A stretch of DNA of 64,000 nucleotides from Orientia tsutsugamushi (GCF_900327275.1 NZ_LS398548.1:930001-994000); one strand, 5' to 3'; shown: positions 55,166 through 64,000, numbered from the stretch's first letter. A program made the numbers and translations. Notes: generated by a model not told the origin, from the letters alone.

Positions 55166-55867
55166 TTAGGTATATAATTGAATTGGCACTTCAAACGAAG
55201 AAGATATGTAGTTACTTCCTTGATCTATTTTGAGATTTCCTTTCATTTGATGTGTAAGCTGTTTTATAAACACCAACCCTTGTCCTAGCTCTTGATGTTT
55301 TGTTAAATTCGAATTGCTTAGTTCAGAATTCATCTTTTGCAATTTTTCTTTCTGAATGCTAGGGCCTGTGCTTTGTACTAAAAATTGTAATATTTTATCT
55401 TTTGAATCTGTTTTTCCATCTTTAGAAGGTAATAAATGAACACAAATATTAATCGTTGTACATTTAGTGCCATGTATAATAGCACTTCCAACTAACTGGC
55501 TTAGTACAGCTCTTATTCGTAAACTATCTCCAATAATACTGTCTTTTATATTAGCCTGAAAATTGCTTTTTAGATCTATTCTATCATCTTCAACAATTGC
55601 TTTTAGTCTAGCGACAGTATCCTTTACAAACGTTTGTAGGCTAAAATTTTCTAGTTCTACATTCTTTGATTCTATGTTTTTTCTAAATACACAAATTTTA
55701 TCATTTAGATGATTTATTAGTTCATCAAGTGAGCCTAACGTATCTGTTATTTTTGCTATTGCATCTTGCTTATATCCTACTAGTTCTACTATATTCCGCT
55801 TTGTTTTATTGCAGTTATTTACTATATGCCTAATATATTGAATCAAATATATATTGTTATTTTCCAT
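55166..55867 (-). CDS. GHKL ATPase-like protein (copy 4)
   Basis: The 233-residue copy has an extended N-terminal helix region and the same layout as copy 3. N-box region is L-V-G-S-A-I-I and the next box is Q-S-T-G-P-S-I-Q, so both nucleotide motifs are lost. It ends F-E-V-P-I-Q-L. Confidence 0.65.
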   Translation of the reverse strand: MENNNIYLIQYIRHIVNNCNKTKRNIVELVGYKQDAIAKITDTLGSLDELINHLNDKICVFRKNIESKNVELENFSLQTFVKDTVARLKAIVEDDRIDLKSNFQANIKDSIIGDSLRIRAVLSQLVGSAIIHGTKCTTINICVHLLPSKDGKTDSKDKILQFLVQSTGPSIQKEKLQKMNSELSNSNLTKHQELGQGLVFIKQLTHQMKGNLKIDQGSNYISSSFEVPIQLYT

Positions 55868-55974
55868 ATTATTCTCCTATGGTTAAGTTTATTAACTTTG
55901 TTTTTTTAGAAATTTAAAATAGCAAGCTTAGCTAACTGTTAGCTAAGCTGATTGGTATATGACATATGGCTTCC
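55855..55974. repeat. 120-bp intergenic repeat R2 with hairpin
   Basis: Second copy of the repeat at 55024-55143. The hairpin here is a 12-bp stem AGCTTAGCTAAC / GTTAGCTAAGCT with a 1-nt loop (55925-55949). It overlaps the stop of copy 5. Confidence 0.85.
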
Positions 55975-56210
55975 CTTAATGTTGATTTTTTATTTTCTAT
56001 TATTTCGGACTGAAGTGTTCTAACATCTTCTGACTCACTTTTGAGCTGTTTGAATACATCTATTATATTTAAGTTTAGTGTTTTAATTTGATGTGTAAGT
56101 TTTAAAAGCTCTTTATCACCAGCTGCTAGATGTCTTAGTAACAGTTTTGACTGTATATTTTTATTAAATATACTTTTATTTTTCTGTTGACCTTCGTTTC
56201 CAATAGACAT
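55932..56210 (-). pseudogene. GHKL-like copy 5, internal deletion
   Basis: The 92-residue frame has a helical N-terminus. It passes directly into the C-terminal tail of the family (A-I-C-H-I-P-I-S-L) with no nucleotide-binding boxes. It is the remnant of a full gene that lost its catalytic middle, first in the minus-strand array. Confidence 0.65.
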
Positions 56211-56577
56211 AGAATTCCCCTGCTATTTTTTTAAAAAAAAATGCTTTCTGAAGATTAAAGTTACAAGTTCAACTCTTTGTTTTATTTAATCTTCAGCTTA
56301 TCATTATCAAAGTTTTGAAACCTAGATAATATAAGGTATAGAGTAGCATTATATTTTTTACCAGTCTATTAAAATCTTTTAATTTACAGGCTAAATTTTT
56401 GCATAATAATCCAATGTTGATGCGAAATTATCACATTCCTTGCTTATGGTTATAATAAATCTTATTCAAAAAGGATGCATAAAAAGCCTTGTAAGCGTTA
56501 TTATTACTAGCACTACAAGCTGTTTTCTGGTATAATCTCAATAGAGATTCAACTAACATAAATTAATTAAACTTCAT
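56211..56577. other. Divergent region upstream of dam and the GHKL array
   Basis: About 365 bases that should carry promoters in both directions. On the plus strand TGGTATAAT at 56528-56536 is an extended -10 about 40 bp upstream of the dam start. No RNA gene was seen. Confidence 0.45.
56528..56536 (+). promoter_or_regulatory. Extended -10 promoter for dam
   Basis: TGGTATAAT matches the TGnTATAAT extended -10 consensus. No good -35 was seen, as is usual for this type. Confidence 0.5.
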
Positions 56578-57387
56578 GTGTCAGTAGCTGTTGCTAATAA
56601 GTCTAAGCCTTTCCTTCATTGGATTGGTAGTAAACGAAGAATTGTTAATAAATTAATAGAACATCTTCCTCAAGGTCCACACTATAATTACTATGAACCA
56701 TTTCTTGGTGGAGGTGCTTTATTTTTTCAAGTTAGGCATCTTTTTAAACAATGTTTTTTGTCTGACATCAATCTTGATTTAATTACTAGCTATAATGCTG
56801 TTAAAAATAATCCTAATGAGGTCAATAGATTACTGAGTTTATATCACAAACATCATTCGAAGGATTATTATTATAAAGTTAAAAACAAATATAGTAATAA
56901 TCCGAATGAAATTACCGCAAAATTTATATATCTTAATAAATATTCTTTTAGGGGAATTTATAGAGTCTACAAAAATGGACAATCTGCTCAAACATTTTCT
57001 GGTGAATGCTACATTAAACTCCATATTGCATCTAGAATAAATCAATGCAGCCGCCTTCTACATGGTGTATCAATTTATGCTACAGATTTTTCATTTATAG
57101 AGCCTCAACAAAATGATTTTGTTTATTTTGATCCTCCTTATCATAAATCTGGAGAACGGTTCTATACTAGACTTCCATTTGATGAAAAAGATCAAATTAG
57201 ATTACGGGATTTTGTCAAAGAATTAACAAATAAAGGTGTTAAGATTATGATCTCAAATAATAATACTGCCTTTATTAGAGACTTATACAAAGATTTTAAT
57301 ATCAATACCGTTACAGTCGTATACTCAATCAATGAACAACGCAATCCTGTTAATGAACTAATCATTACTAACTATAAAACTTGCTAG
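56578..57387 (+). CDS. dam: DNA adenine methylase (Dam-type, D12 class)
   Basis: The 269-residue enzyme has the AdoMet motif Y-E-P-F-L-G-G-G-A-L-F-F and the catalytic D-P-P-Y, preceded by F-L-H-W-I-G-S-K-R-R. It is expected to methylate adenine N6; GATC specificity cannot be shown here. It starts at GTG 56578. An overlapping ATG at 56576 gives only three codons. Confidence 0.9.
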   Translation: MSVAVANKSKPFLHWIGSKRRIVNKLIEHLPQGPHYNYYEPFLGGGALFFQVRHLFKQCFLSDINLDLITSYNAVKNNPNEVNRLLSLYHKHHSKDYYYKVKNKYSNNPNEITAKFIYLNKYSFRGIYRVYKNGQSAQTFSGECYIKLHIASRINQCSRLLHGVSIYATDFSFIEPQQNDFVYFDPPYHKSGERFYTRLPFDEKDQIRLRDFVKELTNKGVKIMISNNNTAFIRDLYKDFNINTVTVVYSINEQRNPVNELIITNYKTC

Positions 57388-57390
57388 TTA

Positions 57391-57894
57391 TTAAATGTGA
57401 ACCCGCAATCCAAATCGTATATGAATAGGAAGTGGTCTATAGTTAGCAATTGTGCTACATTCAATGTCTAAATATGTATCTCTTGATAAGTTTATTGTTG
57501 TACCAACTCCCAAGTCTACTCCAATATCACTATAAGACTTGAGAACTGATACTAGGCCACCTGTAACAACAATTGATGCTTTGTTACCTTCAATTATATT
57601 GTAATAATAATTTCCTTGAACAAAGTTATCTCTACAGTTGTGATGACACATAAATCCTAATCTTACATCCATTCTGTGCCGATTTAATCTATAACCAATT
57701 CCAGCTTCTAATGTGTCGTAGTTAGTAGCAATACCAGTTGAAAATTTTATATAGAATTGTGAAGTATCAATACCACCTTTAGAGGCATTGAAGTTTACAT
57801 TATTATTCGCTGTACATATCGATGGTGAAGATAATACAACGAATGCTAATATAACAGCATAACACGGTTGTAAAATTGATTTCAAAACATTCAT
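57391..57894 (-). CDS. Secreted beta-rich protein, possible outer-membrane protein
   Basis: The 167-residue protein has a signal peptide (cut near I-C-T-A). The rest alternates polar and hydrophobic residues with many Tyr/Arg/Gly (A-G-I-G-Y-R-L-N, D-V-R-L-G-F). It ends F-G-L-R-V-H-I, as in small beta barrels. No family is recognised. It is convergent with dam, 3 bp apart. Confidence 0.55.
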   Translation of the reverse strand: MNVLKSILQPCYAVILAFVVLSSPSICTANNNVNFNASKGGIDTSQFYIKFSTGIATNYDTLEAGIGYRLNRHRMDVRLGFMCHHNCRDNFVQGNYYYNIIEGNKASIVVTGGLVSVLKSYSDIGVDLGVGTTINLSRDTYLDIECSTIANYRPLPIHIRFGLRVHI

Positions 57895-57941
57895 ATTAAC
57901 TTCTCTTTATTAGCATTAACATATTAGCTATCTGTTGAAAC

Positions 57942-58586
57942 CTAATACCATGGGACCCATTGTTCCGTTAGAAAGTTGAATATATCTGCATTACCGCTTT
58001 TAGCAGCATAATCTATAGTAGTCATGCCGTTATCATCTTTTGCATCAATATCAGCACCATAATCAATCAAAAGCTCTATAATATCTATGATTTTATTACG
58101 AACAGCAATATGTAGTAGTGTTTCTCCTTCATCATATTTTTTATTAATACCAGTAGAATTATGTTTTAGCATAATTGCTAAAGGTTCTACACATTTGCAT
58201 TCAACAGCATCAGATAAAGGTGTATTACCTTGATTATTCTCGATATTTACATCAGCATTATATTTTAGCAGTAATGCTATATGATCATTGCAATAGGTAG
58301 GATATTTTTCGAAAAATTCATAATATACTTGAATTGTGTCAACAACAAGATGTAAAGCAGTATGCCCATCATTATCTTGTGCGTTTACGTTAGCTCCATT
58401 GCTTAGTAAAATCTCGGCAATAGGTAGATTCTTATATTTCAAAGCCACAGATAAAGCAGTAGTACCGTTTTTATATTTTGAATTGACAAGTGTACTATCC
58501 TTATTAATAAGCTGCTTCACTTTTTTAATGTCGCCATCTTGAATAGCGCTATGTAAGGTATACTTAGTCTTAGATTTTAATATCAT
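57942..58586 (-). CDS. Ankyrin-repeat protein
   Basis: The 214-residue protein has about five ankyrin units, for example D-N-D-G-H-T-A-L-H-L, N-N-Q-G-N-T-P-L-S and D-D-N-G-M-T-T-I-D-Y-A-A-K. It lacks the F-box-like C-terminus (PRANC) common in longer Orientia Ank effectors. Host targeting is inference. Confidence 0.88.
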   Translation of the reverse strand: MILKSKTKYTLHSAIQDGDIKKVKQLINKDSTLVNSKYKNGTTALSVALKYKNLPIAEILLSNGANVNAQDNDGHTALHLVVDTIQVYYEFFEKYPTYCNDHIALLLKYNADVNIENNQGNTPLSDAVECKCVEPLAIMLKHNSTGINKKYDEGETLLHIAVRNKIIDIIELLIDYGADIDAKDDNGMTTIDYAAKSGNADIFNFLTEQWVPWY

Positions 58587-58620
58587 ATATTTAATCCTTT
58601 CATTCTCAATTATTTACTCA

Positions 58621-59196
58621 TTAGCTAGCATGAAGTTTACAATATTCGCTTAAGCGTTCTCCAATCTCTGGTAGTTTAAGGTATTCAGCAAGAGCTATAA
58701 ATTCTTGCTGAGTTTCAAATATTATTTCTTGCCTTTTGTGAGGAGGTTTGATGAATATAGTTGTAATATTATGGAATCTATCAAAAAGCTTGATCAGTAA
58801 TAGTTCTGTTTTATTTTGGTTACGTAATATTTGTATCATTTCCATAGCACTGATTTTCTTATTATCCCTAACTCTGGTAAGGTCTGAAACCTGTTCTGCA
58901 ATATTAGCGCCAAATTCGTACCTTATTCTTTCTTTAGTTAGTGTTGTGTCTTCGATGGTATCATGTAGTATTGCAGTAATAATTGTATCTGTTTCAGAGC
59001 TGTAGTCTGATACCATGTAGGCTACTTCTAATGGATGTGTGTAGTATAGTTCTCCAGTATCTCTCTTTTGCTGACCATGATATTTTTTAGCATATTTTAT
59101 TGCTCTTTCAACTTTATCAAGATCAATTTTGGTGTTAAATCTTATGTTGGTTCTGAACAGCTTATTTATTAAGCTCTCACTATAAAAATCTATCAT
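58621..59196 (-). CDS. Stand-alone HD hydrolase, RelA/SpoT-like (second)
   Basis: A protein of 191 residues from ATG 59196 behind GGAGGTG. It shares Y-Y-T-H-P-L-E-V-A and I-L-H-D-T-I-E-D-T with the protein at 52361, and R-D-T-G-E-L-Y-Y. It has the HD hydrolase but no synthetase. The open frame extends upstream to 59286, but without a ribosome site. Confidence 0.82.
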   Translation of the reverse strand: MIDFYSESLINKLFRTNIRFNTKIDLDKVERAIKYAKKYHGQQKRDTGELYYTHPLEVAYMVSDYSSETDTIITAILHDTIEDTTLTKERIRYEFGANIAEQVSDLTRVRDNKKISAMEMIQILRNQNKTELLLIKLFDRFHNITTIFIKPPHKRQEIIFETQQEFIALAEYLKLPEIGERLSEYCKLHAS

Positions 59197-59429
59197 TGGC
59201 CACCTCCAAATGGTTATTAATAAATTATACCATAATTTAAACTTTTTGTATACTCCAATCCCAGATAAAAACTGGAAAAGAAGCAAATTAAATTATAATT
59301 TTTTGGATTCAGTTATCACGATGCTAAAATTAACCTTAAGTTGCATATCTCTGGTGTTAATGAGTAAAATTTTGCTGTAATTTTTTTTTTGGACCAGCAT
59401 TTTTTCATTTATGCATAATCTAGTGTTTA

Positions 59430-60878
59430 TTAAGCTTGCTGATAGTTTTTAACAATATTGCCAAATTTAGAATACCTACTATTATAGTGCAACTTCACTG
59501 TACCAACTGGCCCATTACGGTGTTTAGCAACAATTATTTCAGCAGTGTTATAACATTTATTTTGTTTTGTAACCCATTCTGTGTATTCTGGAGTACCTGG
59601 ATCTGGTTCTGATCTAGACAAGTAATATTCGTCACGATATATAAGCATTACAATATCGGCATCTTGTTCAATTGAGCCTGATTCTCTTAGATCTGAAAGA
59701 ATAGGCTTTTTATCTGACCTTTGTTCTACAGCTCTAGACAATTGAGATAACGCAATGATTGAAATATTGAGCTCTTTAGCAAGAGCTTTTAAGCTCTGTG
59801 TAATTTCAGAAATCTCCTGCACTCGATTATACTGACTCCCTCTGTTATCAATTTTTATTAGCTGTAAATAATCAATAAATAATATTGCTAAATTATGTGT
59901 ACGTTTAAGTCTACGAGCTCGAGATCTAATTGCAGATATCGAGATTGCTGGAGCATCATCTATAAAAAAATTCCACTTTTGTATTTCGTCTTGTACAGTC
60001 TTTAACTTATCAACATCTTGTTCACCTATTTTTCCGTTAAATAATGCAGAGCTATTAATTTCTGATTCTATAGAAAGAATTCGAGTTGAGATTTGCTGAG
60101 ATGACATTTCTAAAGAAAAGAATCCAACTGATGGTGTTATATTAGAAACTTTGCTATTTTGTTGAGTAGATGATGATAAAAAATATTTACAAGCATTTAT
60201 TGCTAAGTTAACTCCTAAAGCAGTTTTACCCATTGATGGCCTGCCAGCTAATATTATTAGGTCAGAATTTTTAAATCCTCCAAGCTTTGAATCAAGGTCA
60301 AGTAGTCCACTACTAATACCGTTAATAGAGTTTTTATTTTTAATAGCAGATGAAATTGATGTCCATGATTCTTCAATTGAAGTTTGTAATTTTGTAAATC
60401 CTTTACTTAAAGTTCCTCTTGCACCTAGATCATATAATTGAGATTCAGCAGTTTCGATCTGAGTTATAGCTAAATCTGCTAAAGTAGAAGAATATGCATT
60501 TGTTACTATTTTTTCTCCAATTTCAATTAAATAACGCCGCAGCGCAAGGTCATATACTATTTTGCCGTATTCATTAACATTAACTATACTTAACGCTAAA
60601 GTTGTAAGTTTAGCTAGATAATCTACTCCACCTATTTCATCAAATGAGGGTTCATTGCCTAGCATATTTTTGAGCGAAATTACAGTAGCACTAATTCCTT
60701 TACTAATAATGAGATTAATTGACTTGTATATTTTGCCATGTAATGGTTCATAAAAATGTTCCGGCAGTAAAAATTCGTTAATGTTATATAGCGCACGATT
60801 GTTAATCAGAATTGCTCCAAGTATCATTTGCTCTGCCTGAATATTACTTGGAGCAATCTTTGCAAGATCTTTTTCCAT
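59430..60878 (-). CDS. dnaB: Replicative DNA helicase DnaB
   Basis: The 482-residue hexameric helicase has the N-terminal domain (about 15-115), the linker, and a RecA-like core with Walker A G-R-P-S-M-G-K-T-A, Walker B I-D-Y-L-Q-L-I, the L-S-Q-L-S-R-A-V-E motif and S-I-E-Q-D-A-D. No intein is present. It follows the replication-initiator-like gene by 8 bp, so it may be the element's own DnaB copy. Confidence 0.9.
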   Translation of the reverse strand: MEKDLAKIAPSNIQAEQMILGAILINNRALYNINEFLLPEHFYEPLHGKIYKSINLIISKGISATVISLKNMLGNEPSFDEIGGVDYLAKLTTLALSIVNVNEYGKIVYDLALRRYLIEIGEKIVTNAYSSTLADLAITQIETAESQLYDLGARGTLSKGFTKLQTSIEESWTSISSAIKNKNSINGISSGLLDLDSKLGGFKNSDLIILAGRPSMGKTALGVNLAINACKYFLSSSTQQNSKVSNITPSVGFFSLEMSSQQISTRILSIESEINSSALFNGKIGEQDVDKLKTVQDEIQKWNFFIDDAPAISISAIRSRARRLKRTHNLAILFIDYLQLIKIDNRGSQYNRVQEISEITQSLKALAKELNISIIALSQLSRAVEQRSDKKPILSDLRESGSIEQDADIVMLIYRDEYYLSRSEPDPGTPEYTEWVTKQNKCYNTAEIIVAKHRNGPVGTVKLHYNSRYSKFGNIVKNYQQA

Positions 60879-60886
60879 ATCACCCT

Positions 60887-62602
60887 TTAAATTTTATTAA
60901 AATTACTAAACTTAACTAACTCGAAAGAAAATCCTTGAGCTTTAAAAGAGGACTCAAGATCTTTCAGATAGTTCTCTCTGATGTAACTGTCTTCAAATTC
61001 TGTTTTTGCTTTAATGAATATTTTTTTATTAACATTATCTTCGTTTGCAACTTTCAATGGACTAAACCATGATTTATCGATAGCTTGACCGTAACATGTG
61101 ACTAAAGATTCTCGTACTTTGTACCAAGTCGAGTTGGAGCCTAGCTCTTTACTAAGTTCTGAAAGGTAATCTTCATCACTTATTTGTTGCTGTAAAACTG
61201 TTGTTTTTTGATACTCCGTTGCGCTATTGGTAACTTGTTTTGATTCATCAAATGGTATAACTTGTAACTGCTCAATATCGTTGCTATACACAGCTCGTAC
61301 CTCCTGTAGTATCTTGAATTTAATATGATCTGACAGTGTAATATTCTTAATCAAGTTGATGTAATATTTGTTTTTAACTGCTTGCCTAAAATCACAAGAT
61401 GTTAAAATTTGATAAGCCATATCTGCTTCAAAGACTCCAGCTATTTTACGCTTCAACTGAGCCTTCATACTACGATCTGTACCAGATTCAATATTTGCTA
61501 GATACTGTTCTTTAAATCTTCCTACATCATTAAATCTAAAATTTTCACTATTAGCCTGATCAGTAGTTAGTAATTCATTTGCTAACGCTTTTGCCATATA
61601 GTTTAGCACTGCTATCTTATTTACAAAATGACGGTTTGGATATTTATTTGATAACTTCAACAGTAATTGATTTATGAAGTATATGTTGAAGCTTCTACTA
61701 GACATACGTTGTAGTATAACTGCATCTTCTGGTGTTAGTGGATAATAATCTGCTAGTCTTTTTCTTTTGGGATAGCATTCATTCTTTTCAACCTCTGAAT
61801 CTTTAGTAATAGCTGGAGTTGCTAACTCACTATTTTGCTCATAATCCTTGTTTGATGGCTTTTTATTGCTAAAATCACTAAGCTCATAGAAATTCAAATT
61901 CTGTTGTTGCTGTTGATCTTTTTTTTCATTTCCTACTAACTCAATTTCTATAAAATCATCAGATTCCGTATATTTAAACTTCAAATTTTGCTGTTGATCT
62001 TCATTTTTATTTTGATCATTCTCTATTAACTTATCTTCAGTAGATCTAGATCTATTATTATTTTTTTTATTATTATTATATCTATATATGTAGCTGCAAT
62101 TTTTTGCAGGTTCACCTGCAAATTCTTGCAAATTGATGTGAAAATTTTTTTGTTGCAGAAGGACAATTTTTTCTTCTTTTTTTTCTTTTTCAGTGAAACG
62201 CTGAAAATTTTTTAGAAGTTTTACACAAAGAACATTACGTAACTTGAGATTGCCTTTAATTATTGTTCTATTTTCAACTTTAATAAAACCTGCATTTCTT
62301 AATTCAACCAAGCATTGCCTAACTCTGCGGTAACGAAGGTTTAACTCCTTTTCAAAAAAGTAATAACTTTCCTGTAATTCATCTATATCTTTGTTGTAAT
62401 AGATATGTAGTCTATATACTATAAATGATAAAAGCTGTTTAGATGTCTTGCTTAAAGCTTTAGCATTATCTCCAATCAGATCTTTCCATTCTGCTGGAAC
62501 AAAATTTCCAATAAAACGATAAAAGACAGTTGCATTATTGCTACTGTTATTATTAGCAATTTTGCAATTATTGCTTGCAAAATTACGCAAATTTTGCGCC
62601 AT
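60887..62602 (-). CDS. Replication-initiator-like protein with DnaA N-domain-like C-terminus
   Basis: The 571-residue protein has an N-terminal winged-helix-like part (about 50-130: Y-R-R-V-R-Q-C-L-V-E-L-R-N-A-G-F), a long polar low-complexity middle rich in N and Q, and a C-terminal stretch (about 480-560) resembling DnaA domain I: W-Y-K-V-R-E-S-L then W-F-S-P-L-K-V. It pairs with dnaB in one unit. Rickettsial plasmids carry similar DnaA-like proteins. An origin in this region is inference. Confidence 0.6.
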   Translation of the reverse strand: MAQNLRNFASNNCKIANNNSSNNATVFYRFIGNFVPAEWKDLIGDNAKALSKTSKQLLSFIVYRLHIYYNKDIDELQESYYFFEKELNLRYRRVRQCLVELRNAGFIKVENRTIIKGNLKLRNVLCVKLLKNFQRFTEKEKKEEKIVLLQQKNFHINLQEFAGEPAKNCSYIYRYNNNKKNNNRSRSTEDKLIENDQNKNEDQQQNLKFKYTESDDFIEIELVGNEKKDQQQQQNLNFYELSDFSNKKPSNKDYEQNSELATPAITKDSEVEKNECYPKRKRLADYYPLTPEDAVILQRMSSRSFNIYFINQLLLKLSNKYPNRHFVNKIAVLNYMAKALANELLTTDQANSENFRFNDVGRFKEQYLANIESGTDRSMKAQLKRKIAGVFEADMAYQILTSCDFRQAVKNKYYINLIKNITLSDHIKFKILQEVRAVYSNDIEQLQVIPFDESKQVTNSATEYQKTTVLQQQISDEDYLSELSKELGSNSTWYKVRESLVTCYGQAIDKSWFSPLKVANEDNVNKKIFIKAKTEFEDSYIRENYLKDLESSFKAQGFSFELVKFSNFNKI

Positions 62603-62769
62603 TTCTAACCTCCAAAAATGTCAGATATAGCAGGTGGTTCAGGCAATTTTCGCTATCGAAAACCACGTTTTTATACCGCGTAAATATAGCGATTTAGTAG
62701 CTATACTCAAAATTTAACACTCTGAAAGGCTTATAACAGCACAGTAGTCTTAAACATTTAAATGTACCC

Positions 62770-63083
62770 TAGTAGTTTTCTATAATAATTTATTCTAGTT
62801 CTTTGTAATCTATTACCTAGTATAATACTTAATTCTTTAGATGTTTTATCATGATGATTGATAATTAACTCCTCAAATTCTTTGAGATCTATTTTTTCAT
62901 TATACCTTTGGCTAGGCCATAAAGTTTTGCTTTAATATCTCCTGTTTCCCTTTTAAGATGTTTCCATCTATATATCGTATTACGACTTATATTGAATATT
63001 TTACATGCTTTAACAATTGATAGTCCCTCATCTACCGCTTTGAATATCTTCATTCTTAAATCATTACTGTATCTTCTTTCCAT
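62770..63083 (-). pseudogene. IS630-family transposase N-terminal fragment
   Basis: From ATG 63083 the frame gives R-R-Y-S-N-D-L-R and an HTH I-V-K-A-C-K-I-F-N-I-S-R-N-T-I-Y-R-W-K-H. It breaks at about 62890 and continues in another frame as E-E-L-I-I-N-H-H, L-G-N-R-L and Y-Y-R-K-L-L-G-Y-I. It then stops at the point where the fragment at 22220 picks up (L-L-G-Y then K-K). The catalytic DDE part is absent here. Confidence 0.75.
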
Positions 63084-63266
63084 TATTTATCTATTATTTT
63101 TTATACTCTTTTCATATTAGCATATTATGTACCTATTTCCTACGTTCAGGCTATACCTTATGGTATAGGGATATAGCAACATTTCTTTGTTACCAGACTA
63201 AATATAGGTTGTATTAAAATTTTTCTTTATACAACCTAATTTTCAAGAGCTTGTTTCTTAATTTAT

Positions 63267-64000
63267 CTACCCTATACCTTTTGTCTGAGATTTGCTTTGG
63301 TTATTATTGCGAGGAGTATTAGTAGGAGTATTAATAGACATACTAGAACTACGCTGAGAACTATTAGCTAGATTTACCTGTAATCTTTGTGCTATTTCAC
63401 TAGGATTTGGTGATGTTTGTTCCATTGATTCAATTACACGTTTTACGTATCCAATACTACCTTCTTCATTAGGATCAATCTGAGTAGAGTTTTTTGGAGA
63501 TTCTGGTATTGATTTGACTACAGGCTTCAGTTTTACCTGTTCAGTACGATTTGGCTCGTTAGAATCAATTTTGTTATAGTTTTGATTAAACGAGTTAATC
63601 ATATGTTGAACATATTCATTGCTGTTTTTCGATTTATGATCAGTGCCTTGAATTTTATTTTTGTTTTCATCATGAGCAATAGATTTTAAAGATTTAGGAG
63701 CATCCTTACTTACTTCATCAGCATGTTGAATACTTTTTTCGTTATGAATATCAGTTTGACGAGAACCCACTGTAAACTTATCCACAGCTTCCTGTTCTCT
63801 CTCTTTATCTTTGTCTTGTTCCTGTATATTTTGTGATATTTCTTTGGTTAGCTGGTCATATTTTTCTCTAGTAATTGGCAAAGTATAAACTTCATTATTT
63901 ATAACTGTATAAGCTGGAGAGCTAGGCTCATCACTAAAAAATAGCATCGGTTCCGGATGAGTAATTTCTACTAATTTCCCTTCTTGGTTATAATGAGCAG
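63267..64000 (-). CDS. Hydrophilic low-complexity protein, partial (window edge)
   Basis: The open frame has no start before the right edge. Reading upstream from the ATG at 63947 it continues in frame (Y-N-Q-E-G-K-L-V-E) to 64000. The last 240 residues are seen. They are rich in N, S, Q, K and E, with coiled-like and low-complexity C-terminal segments (S-S-M-S-I-N-T-P-T-N). No family recognised. It may be a RAGE cargo or surface protein. Confidence 0.5.
   Translation of the reverse strand, partial: AHYNQEGKLVEITHPEPMLFFSDEPSSPAYTVINNEVYTLPITREKYDQLTKEISQNIQEQDKDKEREQEAVDKFTVGSRQTDIHNEKSIQHADEVSKDAPKSLKSIAHDENKNKIQGTDHKSKNSNEYVQHMINSFNQNYNKIDSNEPNRTEQVKLKPVVKSIPESPKNSTQIDPNEEGSIGYVKRVIESMEQTSPNPSEIAQRLQVNLANSSQRSSSMSINTPTNTPRNNNQSKSQTKGIG

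Overview
The window is AT-rich intracellular-bacterial DNA that fits a Rickettsiales genome, most likely Orientia tsutsugamushi. The support is a decayed, repeat-filled chromosome, a Rickettsiales amplified genetic element (RAGE) with an F-type conjugation operon plus Ti-type TraA/TraD genes, and RAGE cargo (SpoT-like HD hydrolases, GHKL ATPase-like proteins, ankyrin, TPR, Dam methylase, Rpn nucleases). The species name is inference; the RAGE architecture is read directly from the genes.

Layout. 1-226: 5' end of a RAGE integrase running off the left edge. 0.7-4.2 kb: a graveyard of mobile DNA. It holds an IS982-derived miniature element, tRNA-Ile, and a group II intron (RT, HNH, domain V) broken by two 145-bp MITEs and an IS982 copy. 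4.2-9.2 kb: a six-gene Mrp/Mnh (Mbh-like) cation/proton antiporter operon on the minus strand, then tRNA-Glu. 9.7-15.5 kb: HAD hydrolase, gyrB, a VUT-like membrane protein, an amino-acid permease and tRNA-Val. 15.5-18.3 kb: dispersed repeats, a truncated IS982, a degenerate IS5-family element, a 104-bp inverted-repeat element and the 5' part of a group II intron. 18.3-21.5 kb: yidC, engB and a degenerate argB. 21.55-22.56 kb: IS5 and IS630 remnants.

23.0-64 kb is the RAGE proper. A tyrosine integrase is followed by traL-E-K-(pilin)-B-V-C-W-orf-U-trbC-N-F-H-G, a secreted TPR protein and traD, all on the plus strand: mating-pair formation plus coupling protein. The DNA-processing part is Ti-like: a MobA/TraA relaxase-helicase (46-49 kb), a second TraA-derived helicase-remnant/primase/Toprim gene (43-46 kb) and TraD_Ti (50.7 kb). 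An LRR-like protein with a basic NLS-like motif sits between the two Ti-type genes.

Cargo follows on 51-59 kb: Rpn nuclease, alarmone HD hydrolase, five tandem GHKL-like ORFs in successive stages of motif loss, Dam methylase, a secreted beta-rich protein, an ankyrin protein and a second HD hydrolase. A replication module (DnaB plus a protein with a DnaA N-domain-like C-terminus) is at 59.4-62.6 kb. The window ends in an IS630 fragment and a partial hydrophilic protein.

Several RAGE parts show decay (traN nonsense codon, short traK and traV, duplicated debris between traK and the pilin gene), yet most mating-pair genes are intact reading frames. The two integrase genes lie at either side of the core block in opposite orientation, so this core segment is bracketed by two RAGEs.
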